A stretch of 42,966 nt of DNA from Clostridia bacterium (lineage in GTDB: Bacteria; Bacillota; Clostridia; Christensenellales; Aristaeellaceae): the NCBI GenBank assembly GCA_017512905.1, contig JAFWEL010000096.1:1-42966 (forward strand). Direction: 5' to 3'. Below are positions 1 through 6,630 of the stretch, piece after piece (within the stretch, counting starts at the first letter, position 1; every line of letters begins with the position of its first letter). The notes beneath the pieces were generated by a model, which was given only the letters and a program-made list of their open reading frames with translations, was not told the DNA's origin and made no database searches. A program made the translations under genes and the position numbers.

Positions 1-177
1 CAAGGTACTGTGCACATACCCGGGAGACCTGATACGCTCCGAGAAACGGTATGCGACTTTATGCGCTTAAGTGAGTGGAGAGAAGCAAATGGCGTATCAG
101 GAGTCGGACTGACTCATAGTAGTGATGAATCCCGTGAAAGCAGGAGGAGCAAAGGGGTCAGCGGATGGTCGTCATCA

Positions 178-231
178 ATGCAGAAGCACAATTGACACAA
201 GAGGTCAAAGTACAGTGGAACAGGATGCATT
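178..231 (+). pseudogene. Vestigial start of intron-encoded reverse transcriptase/maturase
   Basis: ATG at 178 begins MQKHN and meets a stop at once. Shifting the frame by one base gives TRGQSTVEQDA (ending near 230), which together resembles the N-terminus of intron-encoded reverse transcriptases from Clostridia. After this, sequence passes directly into the domain IV/V junction. It therefore looks like a frameshifted start codon region followed by loss of the rest of the gene. The resemblance is from memory and not a search. Confidence 0.45.
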
Positions 232-272
232 GTGGTGAAGTTCCCTGTAAAGGGAACGAATGACCATTCGGG

Positions 273-305
273 GAGCCGTATGCCTTAATAGGGCACGTAC
301 GGTTC
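273..305 (+). other. Group II intron domain V (catalytic hairpin)
   Basis: Thirty-three bases form the characteristic hairpin: GAGCCGTA pairs with TACGGTTC, there is a two-base bulge on the 3' side, and TGCC pairs with GGCA around an A/T-rich loop. The AGC catalytic triad sits at 274-276. This is the most conserved part of the intron and fixes its orientation as plus. Confidence 0.8.
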
Positions 306-360
306 TGAGGAGGGGCGGCGGCAGTAATGCCGTCCGTCTACTCCACATTTTCGACGCGAA

Positions 361-445
361 GCTAGTCCTTTAGGACTCCTTCACTAACCACTAAATGCTA
401 AATACTGAATTATGATTTGTCGCAACGCGACAAATCATAATTTGT
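361..445. repeat. Palindromic repeat copy 1 plus CTAG...TAAATACTGAATT arm
   Basis: 408-442 is a perfect hairpin (AATTATGATTTGTCGC, loop AAC, and its complement). The preceding 45 bases, from CTAGTCCTTTAGG to TAAATACTGAATT, reappear in inverted orientation at 42792-42838 at the other end of the window. The group II intron ends about 15 bases to the left. No gene is seen between the intron and 453. Confidence 0.85.
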
Positions 446-452
446 CACTCCC

Positions 453-1274
453 TCACAACAGTCCCTCGATCACCGCCGCCACGCCGTCTTCGTCGTTGGT
501 GGCGGTGATTATGTCTGCCGCATGGCGGACTTCCTCGACGGCGTTTGCCATGGCCACGCCGACGCCGGCGGCGCGGATCATGGTGATGTCGTTGAGGCCG
601 TCCCCGAAGGCCATCACCTGTTCGCGCTCCAGGCCCAGGTGCGCTGCCAGACCCAGCAGGGCGTGGCCCTTGGTGGCGTCCGCGTGGTTGATTTCCACGT
701 TGCGCGGCACCGACGACGACAGGGCGATGTCGGGGAAGGGCATACCGGCCAGCAGGCGGCGCTGGGTCTCGTCGTCCCGGCAGAACGCCTGGATCTTCTG
801 GATATCGCGGCTCTGGTCCTGTATAAAAGACTTCAGCTCCGGCACGGGCGTTCGTATGGATTTCATGTAGTCCACGACGATGGGGCTCCATGCGTAGCGG
901 TCGATCTGCCGCCACATGGCCTCGTTCATATAGCCCTGCCCATCCATGTAGCAGTCGTAGATCACCGGCTGGCCGTCCAGCCAGGCCATGATCGCCAGGG
1001 CCTGGTTCAGCGGAATCTCGGCGCGACAGAGCAGGCTGTCATGGGCCACGTCGTACACCGCCGCGCCGTTTGACAGGATCGCGTATTTCAGGAAGGGCCA
1101 ATCGAGGACCGCCTGGGGCAGCCCCCGGAATATCCGGCCGGTGGCCGGCACGATGTCGATGCCGCTCTCGCTGGCCCGCCGAAGGGCATCCAGGTTCCGC
1201 GCCGACAGCCGCTTGTCGGTGGTCAGCAGCGTGCCGTCCAGGTCGAGGGCGATGAGCTTTATGTCTCTTGCCAT
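453..1274 (-). CDS. Cof-type HAD-superfamily phosphatase
   Basis: A 273-residue protein of the usual length for Cof/YidA-like HAD phosphatases, which remove phosphate from sugar phosphates, flavin or cofactor phosphates in the cytoplasm. Motif I is LDLDGTLL (residues 10-17), motif II lies in LSNGAAV, and motif III/IV is GDGLNDITMI near residue 223. A cap domain fills the middle. The start lies one base after the stop of the GH42 gene upstream, so the two are one transcript and probably coupled. Linkage suggests, without proof, that it dephosphorylates a sugar phosphate arising from galactoside use. Substrate cannot be read from sequence. Confidence 0.9.
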   Translation of the reverse strand: MARDIKLIALDLDGTLLTTDKRLSARNLDALRRASESGIDIVPATGRIFRGLPQAVLDWPFLKYAILSNGAAVYDVAHDSLLCRAEIPLNQALAIMAWLDGQPVIYDCYMDGQGYMNEAMWRQIDRYAWSPIVVDYMKSIRTPVPELKSFIQDQSRDIQKIQAFCRDDETQRRLLAGMPFPDIALSSSVPRNVEINHADATKGHALLGLAAHLGLEREQVMAFGDGLNDITMIRAAGVGVAMANAVEEVRHAADIITATNDEDGVAAVIEGLL

Positions 1275-1275
1275 A

Positions 1276-3285
1276 TCAGTTTTCTCCTTCCGGGCTGAGC
1301 CTGACGATCCTGAAGCCGTTGACCGGCAGCGTGGCCCGCTCGTTCGTCCTCTCTCCGGTGAGCAGGTCCCTGCCCGTGGGCAGCGAGACCTCCACCGGCG
1401 CGCCGGAAAAGTTCATCACAAAGGCGAGGTCGCCCCGCCGGGTCACTTGGACGCCCGCTGGCAGTTCCGGGATAATAGGCTTCACGCCGGCTTCGGGGAC
1501 GACAGTCCTGTAAAAGTCATCCAGATAGCAAGCCTCCGGACAGGTGGCGATGTAGTAGGCCCGGCCCTTGCCGAACCGGTTGACGGTGACGCAGGGCATG
1601 CCGGCGTAAAAATCCTCGGTATAGACCGCCAGCGTCTCCGCGCCTTCGGTGTGGATCAGGTCGCACAGGGCGTCGCAGGCATAGACCCGGCCCTCCGGGG
1701 TTTGCAGGCCGTTGTGCTCGTCGTCATACAGGGCGTCGGTCTCCTCTGCCCAAAGGCCCAGCACCTGGCGCAACGGGCCGGGGAAGCCGCCCAGGAAGCA
1801 CAGGTCGTCCTGGTCCACCCGGCCGGTGAAGCAGGTGCAGACCAGTATGCTACCGTTGCGCACATAATCCGCCAGCCGCTCGGCGACGCCGGGACGCAGC
1901 ATATACAGCATCGGCGCGGCGATCAGCCGGTATCTGCTGAAATCACAGGTCTCGTCGATGATGTCCAGGTCGACGCCCTGACGCTTCAACGCCCGATAGT
2001 GGGCCAGCACGGTTTTGTCGTGGCCCATGTCCCGGCGGGGCCCCTGGCAATCCTCCAGCGCCCATCGGTTCTCGGCGTCGAAGATGAGGGCCGCCCGGGC
2101 GTCGGGCATCGCGCCTACCACGTCCTTCAGCCTGGGCAGCAGCCCGCCCACCGCCTGGACATCCCGGAAGGTGCGGGTGTGCTCATGGCCCGCGTGGTCC
2201 ACCACCGCGCCGTGAAACTTTTCCGCCGCGCCGCGGCTCTTGCGCCACTGGAAGTATTGCACGGTGTCCGCGCCGTGGGCGATCGCCTGGAGGCTGGACA
2301 GCAGGTGCATGCCCGGCTTCTTCAGCTTGCACACCTCGTGCCAGTTCACCTGGGATGGCGTGGATTCCATCAGCGCGAAGGGCTTTTGCTTCAATGAGCG
2401 CATCCAGTCGTAGTTGAAGGCGGCGCTCAGCGCGACCTGTTCGCCGTCGCCGTGTCCCCACCTGGGGTAGCTGTCGAAGCTGGCGAAGTCCAGGACGTCG
2501 GCCAGCTCAAAGTAGTTCAGGCCGCCAAACATCTCCATCAGGTTGGTGGTGACGGGGAGGTCCGGGGTCAGCTGGCGCAGCGGCGCGATTTCGGCCTTGA
2601 TGAAATCGGCGGTCTGGTGGGTGACAAAGCGCCGCCAGGCCAGGTTCAGGCCGTGGATGGAGGTCTCGCCGATGGTCGTCGGGCTGTGCAGCTGACTCCA
2701 GTCGGTGTAGGTCTTGCTCCAGAAGCCGGTCCACCAGGCGCGGTTGAGGGCGTCCAGCGTGCTGTAGCGCGCCTTCAGGAACTGCCGAAAGGCCTCCTGG
2801 CACAGCTCGCAGTGGCATTCGCCGCTGTATTCGTTGGAGATGTGCCAGCCCACCACCGCGGGATGGCTGCCGAAGCGCTCGGCCAGGGCGCGGTTGATCC
2901 GCTGGACGAAGGAACGGTAGGCGGGGGAGGTGAAGCAGTGGTTGTGCCGGCCGCCGTGGAGGTTCCGCCCGCCGTCCGGCCGCACCCGCAGCACCTCCGG
3001 CCAGCGCTGGCTCATCCAGGCCGGCCGCGCGCCGCTGGGCGTGGCCAGAAAGACGGAGATGCCCGCCTCGTGCAGCTGGTCCAGCACGTCCTCCAGCCAG
3101 TCGAAGGTAAAACGCCCCTCCTCGGGCTCCAGCGCGGACCAGGCAAAGATGCCCACGCTCATCAAATTGCAGCCCGCCAGCTTCATCAGGCGGATGTCTT
3201 CTTCCAGTATGTCGGGCCGGTCCAGCCATTGGTCCGGGTTGTAATCGCCCCCGTGGCCGATAAACGGCAGCTTTAGTTCAGCCAT
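1276..3285 (-). CDS. GH42 beta-galactosidase
   Basis: A 669-residue cytoplasmic enzyme (no signal peptide) of full GH42 length, hydrolysing beta-galactosides. The acid/base glutamate is E152 in HISNEYSG and the nucleophile E307 in ALMESTPSQ. Cysteines 117, 157, 159 and 162 (CHCELC cluster) match the zinc site of metal-binding GH42 enzymes. The TIM barrel is followed by a trimerisation domain and a small C-terminal beta domain. AAGGAGAAG precedes the ATG. It is the first gene of a two-gene transcript with the HAD phosphatase, driven from a promoter at 3405-3432, with a palindromic repeat in the leader. The true substrate could also be a galactooligosaccharide or arabinoside. Confidence 0.93.
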   Translation of the reverse strand: MAELKLPFIGHGGDYNPDQWLDRPDILEEDIRLMKLAGCNLMSVGIFAWSALEPEEGRFTFDWLEDVLDQLHEAGISVFLATPSGARPAWMSQRWPEVLRVRPDGGRNLHGGRHNHCFTSPAYRSFVQRINRALAERFGSHPAVVGWHISNEYSGECHCELCQEAFRQFLKARYSTLDALNRAWWTGFWSKTYTDWSQLHSPTTIGETSIHGLNLAWRRFVTHQTADFIKAEIAPLRQLTPDLPVTTNLMEMFGGLNYFELADVLDFASFDSYPRWGHGDGEQVALSAAFNYDWMRSLKQKPFALMESTPSQVNWHEVCKLKKPGMHLLSSLQAIAHGADTVQYFQWRKSRGAAEKFHGAVVDHAGHEHTRTFRDVQAVGGLLPRLKDVVGAMPDARAALIFDAENRWALEDCQGPRRDMGHDKTVLAHYRALKRQGVDLDIIDETCDFSRYRLIAAPMLYMLRPGVAERLADYVRNGSILVCTCFTGRVDQDDLCFLGGFPGPLRQVLGLWAEETDALYDDEHNGLQTPEGRVYACDALCDLIHTEGAETLAVYTEDFYAGMPCVTVNRFGKGRAYYIATCPEACYLDDFYRTVVPEAGVKPIIPELPAGVQVTRRGDLAFVMNFSGAPVEVSLPTGRDLLTGERTNERATLPVNGFRIVRLSPEGEN

Positions 3286-3333
3286 GCTCCACTTCTCCTT
3301 TTAATTATGCGCGTATATGTAATTGTTTGACGT

Positions 3334-3378
3334 AGGCAAATTCTGATTTGTCGCGCTGCGACAAATCAGAATTTGCCT
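3334..3378. repeat. Palindromic repeat copy 2 (perfect 21-bp arms)
   Basis: Arms AGGCAAATTCTGATTTGTCGC and its exact complement flank the loop GCT. It lies in the leader of the GH42 gene, between its promoter and start codon. It is the cleanest short copy and defines the consensus used for other copies. Confidence 0.95.
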
Positions 3379-3404
3379 GCCCGAACAGCAATATCTCTAT
3401 TCAA

Positions 3405-3432
3405 ATTATATCAAAAAATGTCACAGGTTCAA
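3405..3432 (-). promoter_or_regulatory. Promoter of GH42-HAD transcript
   Basis: On the minus strand TTGAAC, 16 bases, TATAAT. It places the transcription start near 3398, giving a leader of about 110 bases that contains the palindrome at 3334-3378. Confidence 0.6.
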
Positions 3433-3450
3433 TGTTTTTTAATTCTTTAC

Positions 3451-3479
3451 TTGCCTTTTCCACAAAAATCGGGTAAAAT
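3451..3479 (+). promoter_or_regulatory. Promoter of cation diffusion facilitator
   Basis: TTGCCT, 17 bases, TAAAAT. Transcription would start near 3486, just before the structured leader, leaving about 120 untranslated bases before the ATG at 3606. Confidence 0.65.
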
Positions 3480-3485
3480 ATCCAT

Positions 3486-3577
3486 GAACAGGCCCATGGG
3501 AGCCGGGTCACGTGAGTGATAGCGGGTATAGGATCCGCGGGACAGTCGTACAATGACTTGCCCGCGGTCTTTTTGTA
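3486..3577 (+). promoter_or_regulatory. Structured leader with terminator; possible NiCo (czcD-type) riboswitch
   Basis: The leader holds small helices: GTCAC/GTGAT with a GTGA tetraloop, GCGG/CCGC, then GGGACAGTC. It ends in a terminator: CCGCGGG (3535-3541) pairs with CCCGCGG (3561-3567), followed by TCTTTTT. The terminator 5' arm overlaps GCGGGACAG. CAGGC and GGGACAG segments resemble conserved parts of the NiCo riboswitch, which controls metal exporters of this very family in Firmicutes. The terminator and its position are visible; the riboswitch class is inference from memory. Confidence 0.45.
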
Positions 3578-3605
3578 TATGTCGTGGGCTGAGGGAGGCA
3601 GTGTT

Positions 3606-4490
3606 ATGCAGAATCAATCCCAGCAGGCGCTTCGGGTCTCCGGGGTCAGCATCGTGGTCAACCTGCTGCTGTCGGCGGGCAAGCTGGCGGCAGGGCTGAT
3701 CGCCCATTCCGGAGCGATGGTCTCCGACGCAGTGCATTCCGCTTCGGATATATTCAGTACGCTCATCGTGATGGTCGGCCTTCGGCTGTCCGGCAAGGCC
3801 GCGGACCGGGAGCATCCCTATGGCCACGAGCGCATGGAATGTGTGGCCGCCATCGTGCTGGCGGGGGTGCTGATGGTCACGGGCCTGCTGATCGGCTACA
3901 AGGGTGCCCGGGAGATCTTGTCCGGGCAGGCGACCGACCGACCCGCGCCGGGTCTGCTGGCGCTGGTAGCGGCCATCGTCTCCATCGCCGTCAAGGAGGG
4001 CATGTTCTGGTACACCCGCGGCTATGCCCGGAGGCTGGCGTCCCCGGCGCTGATGGCCGACGCCTGGCATCACCGCTCTGACGCCCTCAGCTCGGTGGGC
4101 GCGCTGATCGGCATCGCCGGGGCGCGCCTCGGGGTGCCGATGATGGACCCCTTGGCCAGCGTGGTCATCTGTGCCTTCATCATTAAGGCCGCCTTCGACA
4201 TCTTCCGGGACGCCGTGGACCGCATGGTGGACCATAGCGGCGATCCCCAGACCGAGGGACAGATCCGGGAATGTGTCATGGCCCACGGCGGTGTGCGCCG
4301 CATCGACGTGCTGCGCACCCGGGAGTTCGGCAGCCGCTTGTACGTGGAGCTGGAAATCGCCCTGGACGACACGCTGACCCTCAGCGAGGCCCATTCCATC
4401 GCCGAAGGCGTACACGACGACGTGGAACGGGCCTTCCCCCAGGTCAAGCACATCATGATTCATGTCAATCCAGTGGGTGAAGCAGCGTGA
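3606..4490 (+). CDS. Cation diffusion facilitator (metal cation/H+ antiporter)
   Basis: A 294-residue membrane exporter for divalent metals (Zn, Co, Ni, Fe or Mn) of the usual CDF length. Six membrane segments are followed by a cytoplasmic ferredoxin-like domain. Metal-site motifs are HSASD (near residue 42) and HHRSD (near 157) in helices II and V, with HPYGHERME between. The C-terminal domain carries H and E residues ending IMIHVNP. I chose ATG 3606 because GGGAGG lies 7 bases upstream; a longer frame from 3516 would translate the leader and terminator. The preceding terminator-bearing leader suggests control by the exported metal. Confidence 0.92.
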   Translation: MQNQSQQALRVSGVSIVVNLLLSAGKLAAGLIAHSGAMVSDAVHSASDIFSTLIVMVGLRLSGKAADREHPYGHERMECVAAIVLAGVLMVTGLLIGYKGAREILSGQATDRPAPGLLALVAAIVSIAVKEGMFWYTRGYARRLASPALMADAWHHRSDALSSVGALIGIAGARLGVPMMDPLASVVICAFIIKAAFDIFRDAVDRMVDHSGDPQTEGQIRECVMAHGGVRRIDVLRTREFGSRLYVELEIALDDTLTLSEAHSIAEGVHDDVERAFPQVKHIMIHVNPVGEAA

Positions 4491-4534
4491 GCCGGATACG
4501 ATTTTTGAGACAGCCTTTTTATTCCTGCTAAGGT

Positions 4535-5758
4535 TTAGAAGTCCACCTCGGTGTCATAATAGCAGCATTTGAGCAGCTTCTCCATCTCCTCCTGGCTGGG
4601 CTGGCGGGGATTGGAGCCGGTGCAGGCGTCGGCGATGGCGTTCTTCGCGATCTCCGGCAACCGCTCCAAGAACACGTTCTCCGGCACAAAGCCCTGCTCG
4701 CAGGGATAGCTGTCCGCGCCGTAGTTCTTGATGCAGTGGGGGATGTTCAGCTGGTCGTTCATGCCCCGCAGGAAGGCGATGAGCTTGGCAACCTTCACGT
4801 CGTCGCTGTCGGCCTTGTCGGCGATGCCCATGTAGTCCACGATCACGCCATAGCGCTTCTTGGCGGTCGGGTCCTTGGCGTTGAAGGCGATGACCTTCGG
4901 CAGGTACATGGCGTTGGCCGCGCCGTGGATGATGTGGGCGCCGTAGTCGGCAAAGATCGCGCCGGTCTTGTGGGCCATGGAGTGGACGATGCCCAGCAGC
5001 GCGTTGGAGAAGGCCATGCCGGCCAGGCACTGGGCGTCGTGCATGTGGTCGCGGGCGGTCATGTCGCCGTTGTAGCTGGGCACAAGCTCCTTCATGATCA
5101 TCTCGATGGCGTGGATGGCCAGCGGGTCGGTGTAGTCGCTGTTGGCGGTGGACACATAGGCCTCGATGGCGTGGGTCATGGCGTCCATGCCGGTGTGGGC
5201 CACCAGCTTCTTGGGCATGGTCTCGGCCAGCTCGGGATCGACGATGGCCACGTCGGGAGTGATCTCAAAATCGGCAATCGGGTACTTGATGCCCTTCTGG
5301 TAGTCGGTGATGATGGAGAACGCGGTCACCTCGGTGGCCGTGCCGCTGGTGCTGGACACCGCGCAGAAGTGGGCCTTGCGGCGCAGCTCAGGGATGCCGA
5401 ACACCTTGCACATGTCCTCGAAGGTGCACTCCGGGTACTCGTACTTGATCCACATGGCCTTGGCCGCGTCGATGGGGCTGCCGCCGCCGATGGCCACGAT
5501 CCAGTCGGGGCCGAAGTCCTGCATGACCTTCGCGCCCTTCATCACGGTATCCACGCTGGGATCGGACTCGATGCCCTCGAACAGGGCGACCTCCATGCCG
5601 GCTTCCTCCAGATATTTCTTTGCGCGATCCAGGAAGCCAAAGCGCTTCATGGAACCGCCGCCCACGCAGATGATGGCCTTCCTGCCCTTCAGTCCCTTCA
5701 GGTTTTCCAGGGCGCCCTTGCCAAAGTAAATGTCCCGGGGGAGAGTAAAACGTGCCAT
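4535..5758 (-). CDS. Iron-containing alcohol dehydrogenase (group III)
   Basis: A 407-residue cytoplasmic enzyme, slightly longer than the usual 380-390, that reduces aldehydes to alcohols with NAD(P)H during fermentation. The nucleotide-binding motif is GGGSPIDAAK (near residue 92); metal ligands lie in MDAMTHAIEAY, HSMAHKTGA and HGAANA. It resembles clostridial butanol/ethanol dehydrogenases, and a 1,3-propanediol or lactaldehyde role cannot be excluded. AGGAGG lies before the ATG. It is monocistronic, with an unusually long upstream region holding two duplicated promoters (5895-5923 and 6068-6096), implying elaborate control. Confidence 0.93.
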   Translation of the reverse strand: MARFTLPRDIYFGKGALENLKGLKGRKAIICVGGGSMKRFGFLDRAKKYLEEAGMEVALFEGIESDPSVDTVMKGAKVMQDFGPDWIVAIGGGSPIDAAKAMWIKYEYPECTFEDMCKVFGIPELRRKAHFCAVSSTSGTATEVTAFSIITDYQKGIKYPIADFEITPDVAIVDPELAETMPKKLVAHTGMDAMTHAIEAYVSTANSDYTDPLAIHAIEMIMKELVPSYNGDMTARDHMHDAQCLAGMAFSNALLGIVHSMAHKTGAIFADYGAHIIHGAANAMYLPKVIAFNAKDPTAKKRYGVIVDYMGIADKADSDDVKVAKLIAFLRGMNDQLNIPHCIKNYGADSYPCEQGFVPENVFLERLPEIAKNAIADACTGSNPRQPSQEEMEKLLKCCYYDTEVDF

Positions 5759-5894
5759 AGTACATACCTCCTAAAGATTATAATCAACAGCTTTTTTGCC
5801 GCTGCTTTCTCGCACAGAGAAAGAGGCTGCACTGTTCACCACGCAGCGCAACCCCTTCCCGAAACATGGGAACTGTTTCATTGAGCGTGAGACC

Positions 5895-5923
5895 ATTATA
5901 AACGATCTGGGTACCTTTCGCAA
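5895..5923 (-). promoter_or_regulatory. Proximal promoter of alcohol dehydrogenase
   Basis: TTGCGA, 17 bases, TATAAT on the minus strand. A block reading CCCCCTGGGG lies just upstream of the -35 hexamer and is a candidate operator. The leader to the ATG at 5758 is about 130 bases. Confidence 0.7.
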
Positions 5924-6067
5924 GCTCCCCAGGGGGATAATAAGGCAGTGTTTAATCAAATAATAACGCTGTGACGTCTACCGAGATAATAACAAGGGCT
6001 GCCCGCCCGGCGAAAAGCGCGCAACCCCCTCTCACCGAAGCGGAGAGATCGGTTCATCACCGGGCCC

Positions 6068-6096
6068 ATTATAAAGCATCTCTTTGAGGCGCGCAA
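6068..6096 (-). promoter_or_regulatory. Distal promoter of alcohol dehydrogenase
   Basis: TTGCGC, 17 bases, TATAAT on the minus strand, preceded by CCCCCGGGGGG. Its transcript would run through a hairpin GGGC/GCCC followed by a T-rich stretch (about 5985-6005), which may terminate part of the RNA before the proximal promoter. Confidence 0.65.
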
Positions 6097-6161
6097 GCTC
6101 CCCCCGGGGGATGCTTTTTCCGGTTTCATCATTTTCTTTCGTATGTAATCCCCCTCCGGGC

Positions 6162-6190
6162 TTCCACAGCTTTGTGTTTTCGGCTATAAT
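6162..6190 (+). promoter_or_regulatory. Promoter for His-rich small reading frame
   Basis: TTCCAC, 17 bases, TATAAT. A second TATAAT follows at about 6199-6204. Both point at the small frame starting at 6235. Confidence 0.45.
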
Positions 6191-6234
6191 TCCAGTTGTA
6201 TAATCATGTCAATCGACACAAGGAGGTCTATTTC

Positions 6235-6324
6235 ATGCACGACCACGATCATCACGATGAACACCATCGGCATATTCAAGGCGGCGTTTTAGGCCTTTAC
6301 CCTTGCTCATTAAGAGAGTGTTGA
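6235..6324 (+). CDS. Small His-rich peptide, 29 aa, possibly a truncated gene
   Basis: AAGGAGGTC lies 10 bases before ATG 6235, and a promoter precedes it. The peptide starts MHDHDHHDEHHRH (eight His and four acidic residues in 13) and ends LYPCSLREC. Such N-termini bind nickel, zinc or copper and are typical of HypB-like chaperones and metal transporters, but nothing after residue 16 is recognisable. A repeat element begins about 60 bases downstream, so the frame may be what is left of a longer gene broken by insertion. As a free peptide it could be a metal buffer. Family unknown. Confidence 0.45.
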   Translation: MHDHDHHDEHHRHIQGGVLGLYPCSLREC

Positions 6325-6384
6325 TTGCCAAACCCAGAATCCCAGCCATGCAGGGGAGAATGGAACAATACTATTTTCAAATAA

Positions 6385-6537
6385 TACTAAACTCAATCTA
6401 AACCGCAACCCTCTGCAGGCCTCTTTTCCGCCCTGCCGTTGCCTCGCTGCGGTCAACGATGCGCTGCATCGCCTCCCTCCGCTCCGCTTAGGCAGAACGA
6501 AAAATCTGCTCCGCATAGGTTTACTCTTAGATTGAGC
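6385..6537. repeat. Second repeat type, about 150 bp with terminal inverted repeats
   Basis: The left end ACTCAATCTAAACC and the right end GGTTTACTCTTAGATTGAG are inverted repeats. The interior contains CCCTGCCGTTGCCTCGCT and a GATGCGCTGCA segment; the same interior recurs at about 31305-31345. No convincing reading frame is inside. It behaves like a small non-autonomous element. Confidence 0.6.
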
Positions 6538-6556
6538 TCAGTATAAGAAATGAAAC

Positions 6557-6606
6557 AACGCGCTGCCCGGGATGAATGCATCGTCTGTCATCCCGGGCAG
6601 CGCGTT
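6557..6606 (-). terminator. Strong hairpin terminator after L,D-transpeptidase gene
   Basis: Arms of 17 bases (CGCGCTGCCCGGGATGA and complement) around a 12-base loop. On the minus strand TTGTTTCATTT follows. It lies 25 bases after the stop of the gene at 6631. Confidence 0.8.
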
Positions 6607-6630
6607 TGAGTTTGTTTGAACGGTATCCTG

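Larger units (their letters stand above)
1..346 (+). mobile_element. Group II intron, 3' part (5' end outside window), apparently ORF-less
   Basis: The stretch ends with a typical domain V hairpin (273-305) and a domain VI hairpin (about 309-343) with a bulged A near 340; the intron should end near 346 with AC. Upstream sequence resembles the domain I-III region of bacterial ltrA-type introns as I remember them. Domain IV normally carries a reverse transcriptase/maturase of about 400-600 codons; here only about 100 bases separate the remnant of its start from domain V. The window begins inside the intron, so the 5' splice site is not visible. Splicing would need a maturase supplied in trans. 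The domain V/VI reading is firm; the deletion of the protein gene is inference. Confidence 0.75.
5835..6115 (-). repeat. Tandem duplicated promoter/leader unit upstream of alcohol dehydrogenase
   Basis: Two units about 173 bases apart share, on the minus strand: a CCCCC/GGGG inverted block, then AGCTTGCG, a 17-base spacer, TATAATGG, a small hairpin and GGGGTTGCGC. The hairpins keep shape but not sequence (CTCTC/GAGAG with UUCG loop in the distal unit; TTCCC/GGGAA in the proximal). The stretch 5759-6160 holds no gene; downstream of the proximal unit further hairpins (GCTGC/GCAGC, CTTTCTC/GAGAAAG) precede the ribosome site. Confidence 0.7.

Noticed and set aside
10-195. A 61-codon frame at the left end as a protein gene
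   Set aside because: It lies within the folded part of the group II intron.
988-2397. A 469-codon open frame on plus over the GH42/HAD genes
   Set aside because: It crosses two well-supported genes in antisense and has no motif; codon bias follows the minus-strand genes.
6310-6516. A 68-codon frame on minus
   Set aside because: It falls inside the second repeat element and has no ribosome site.
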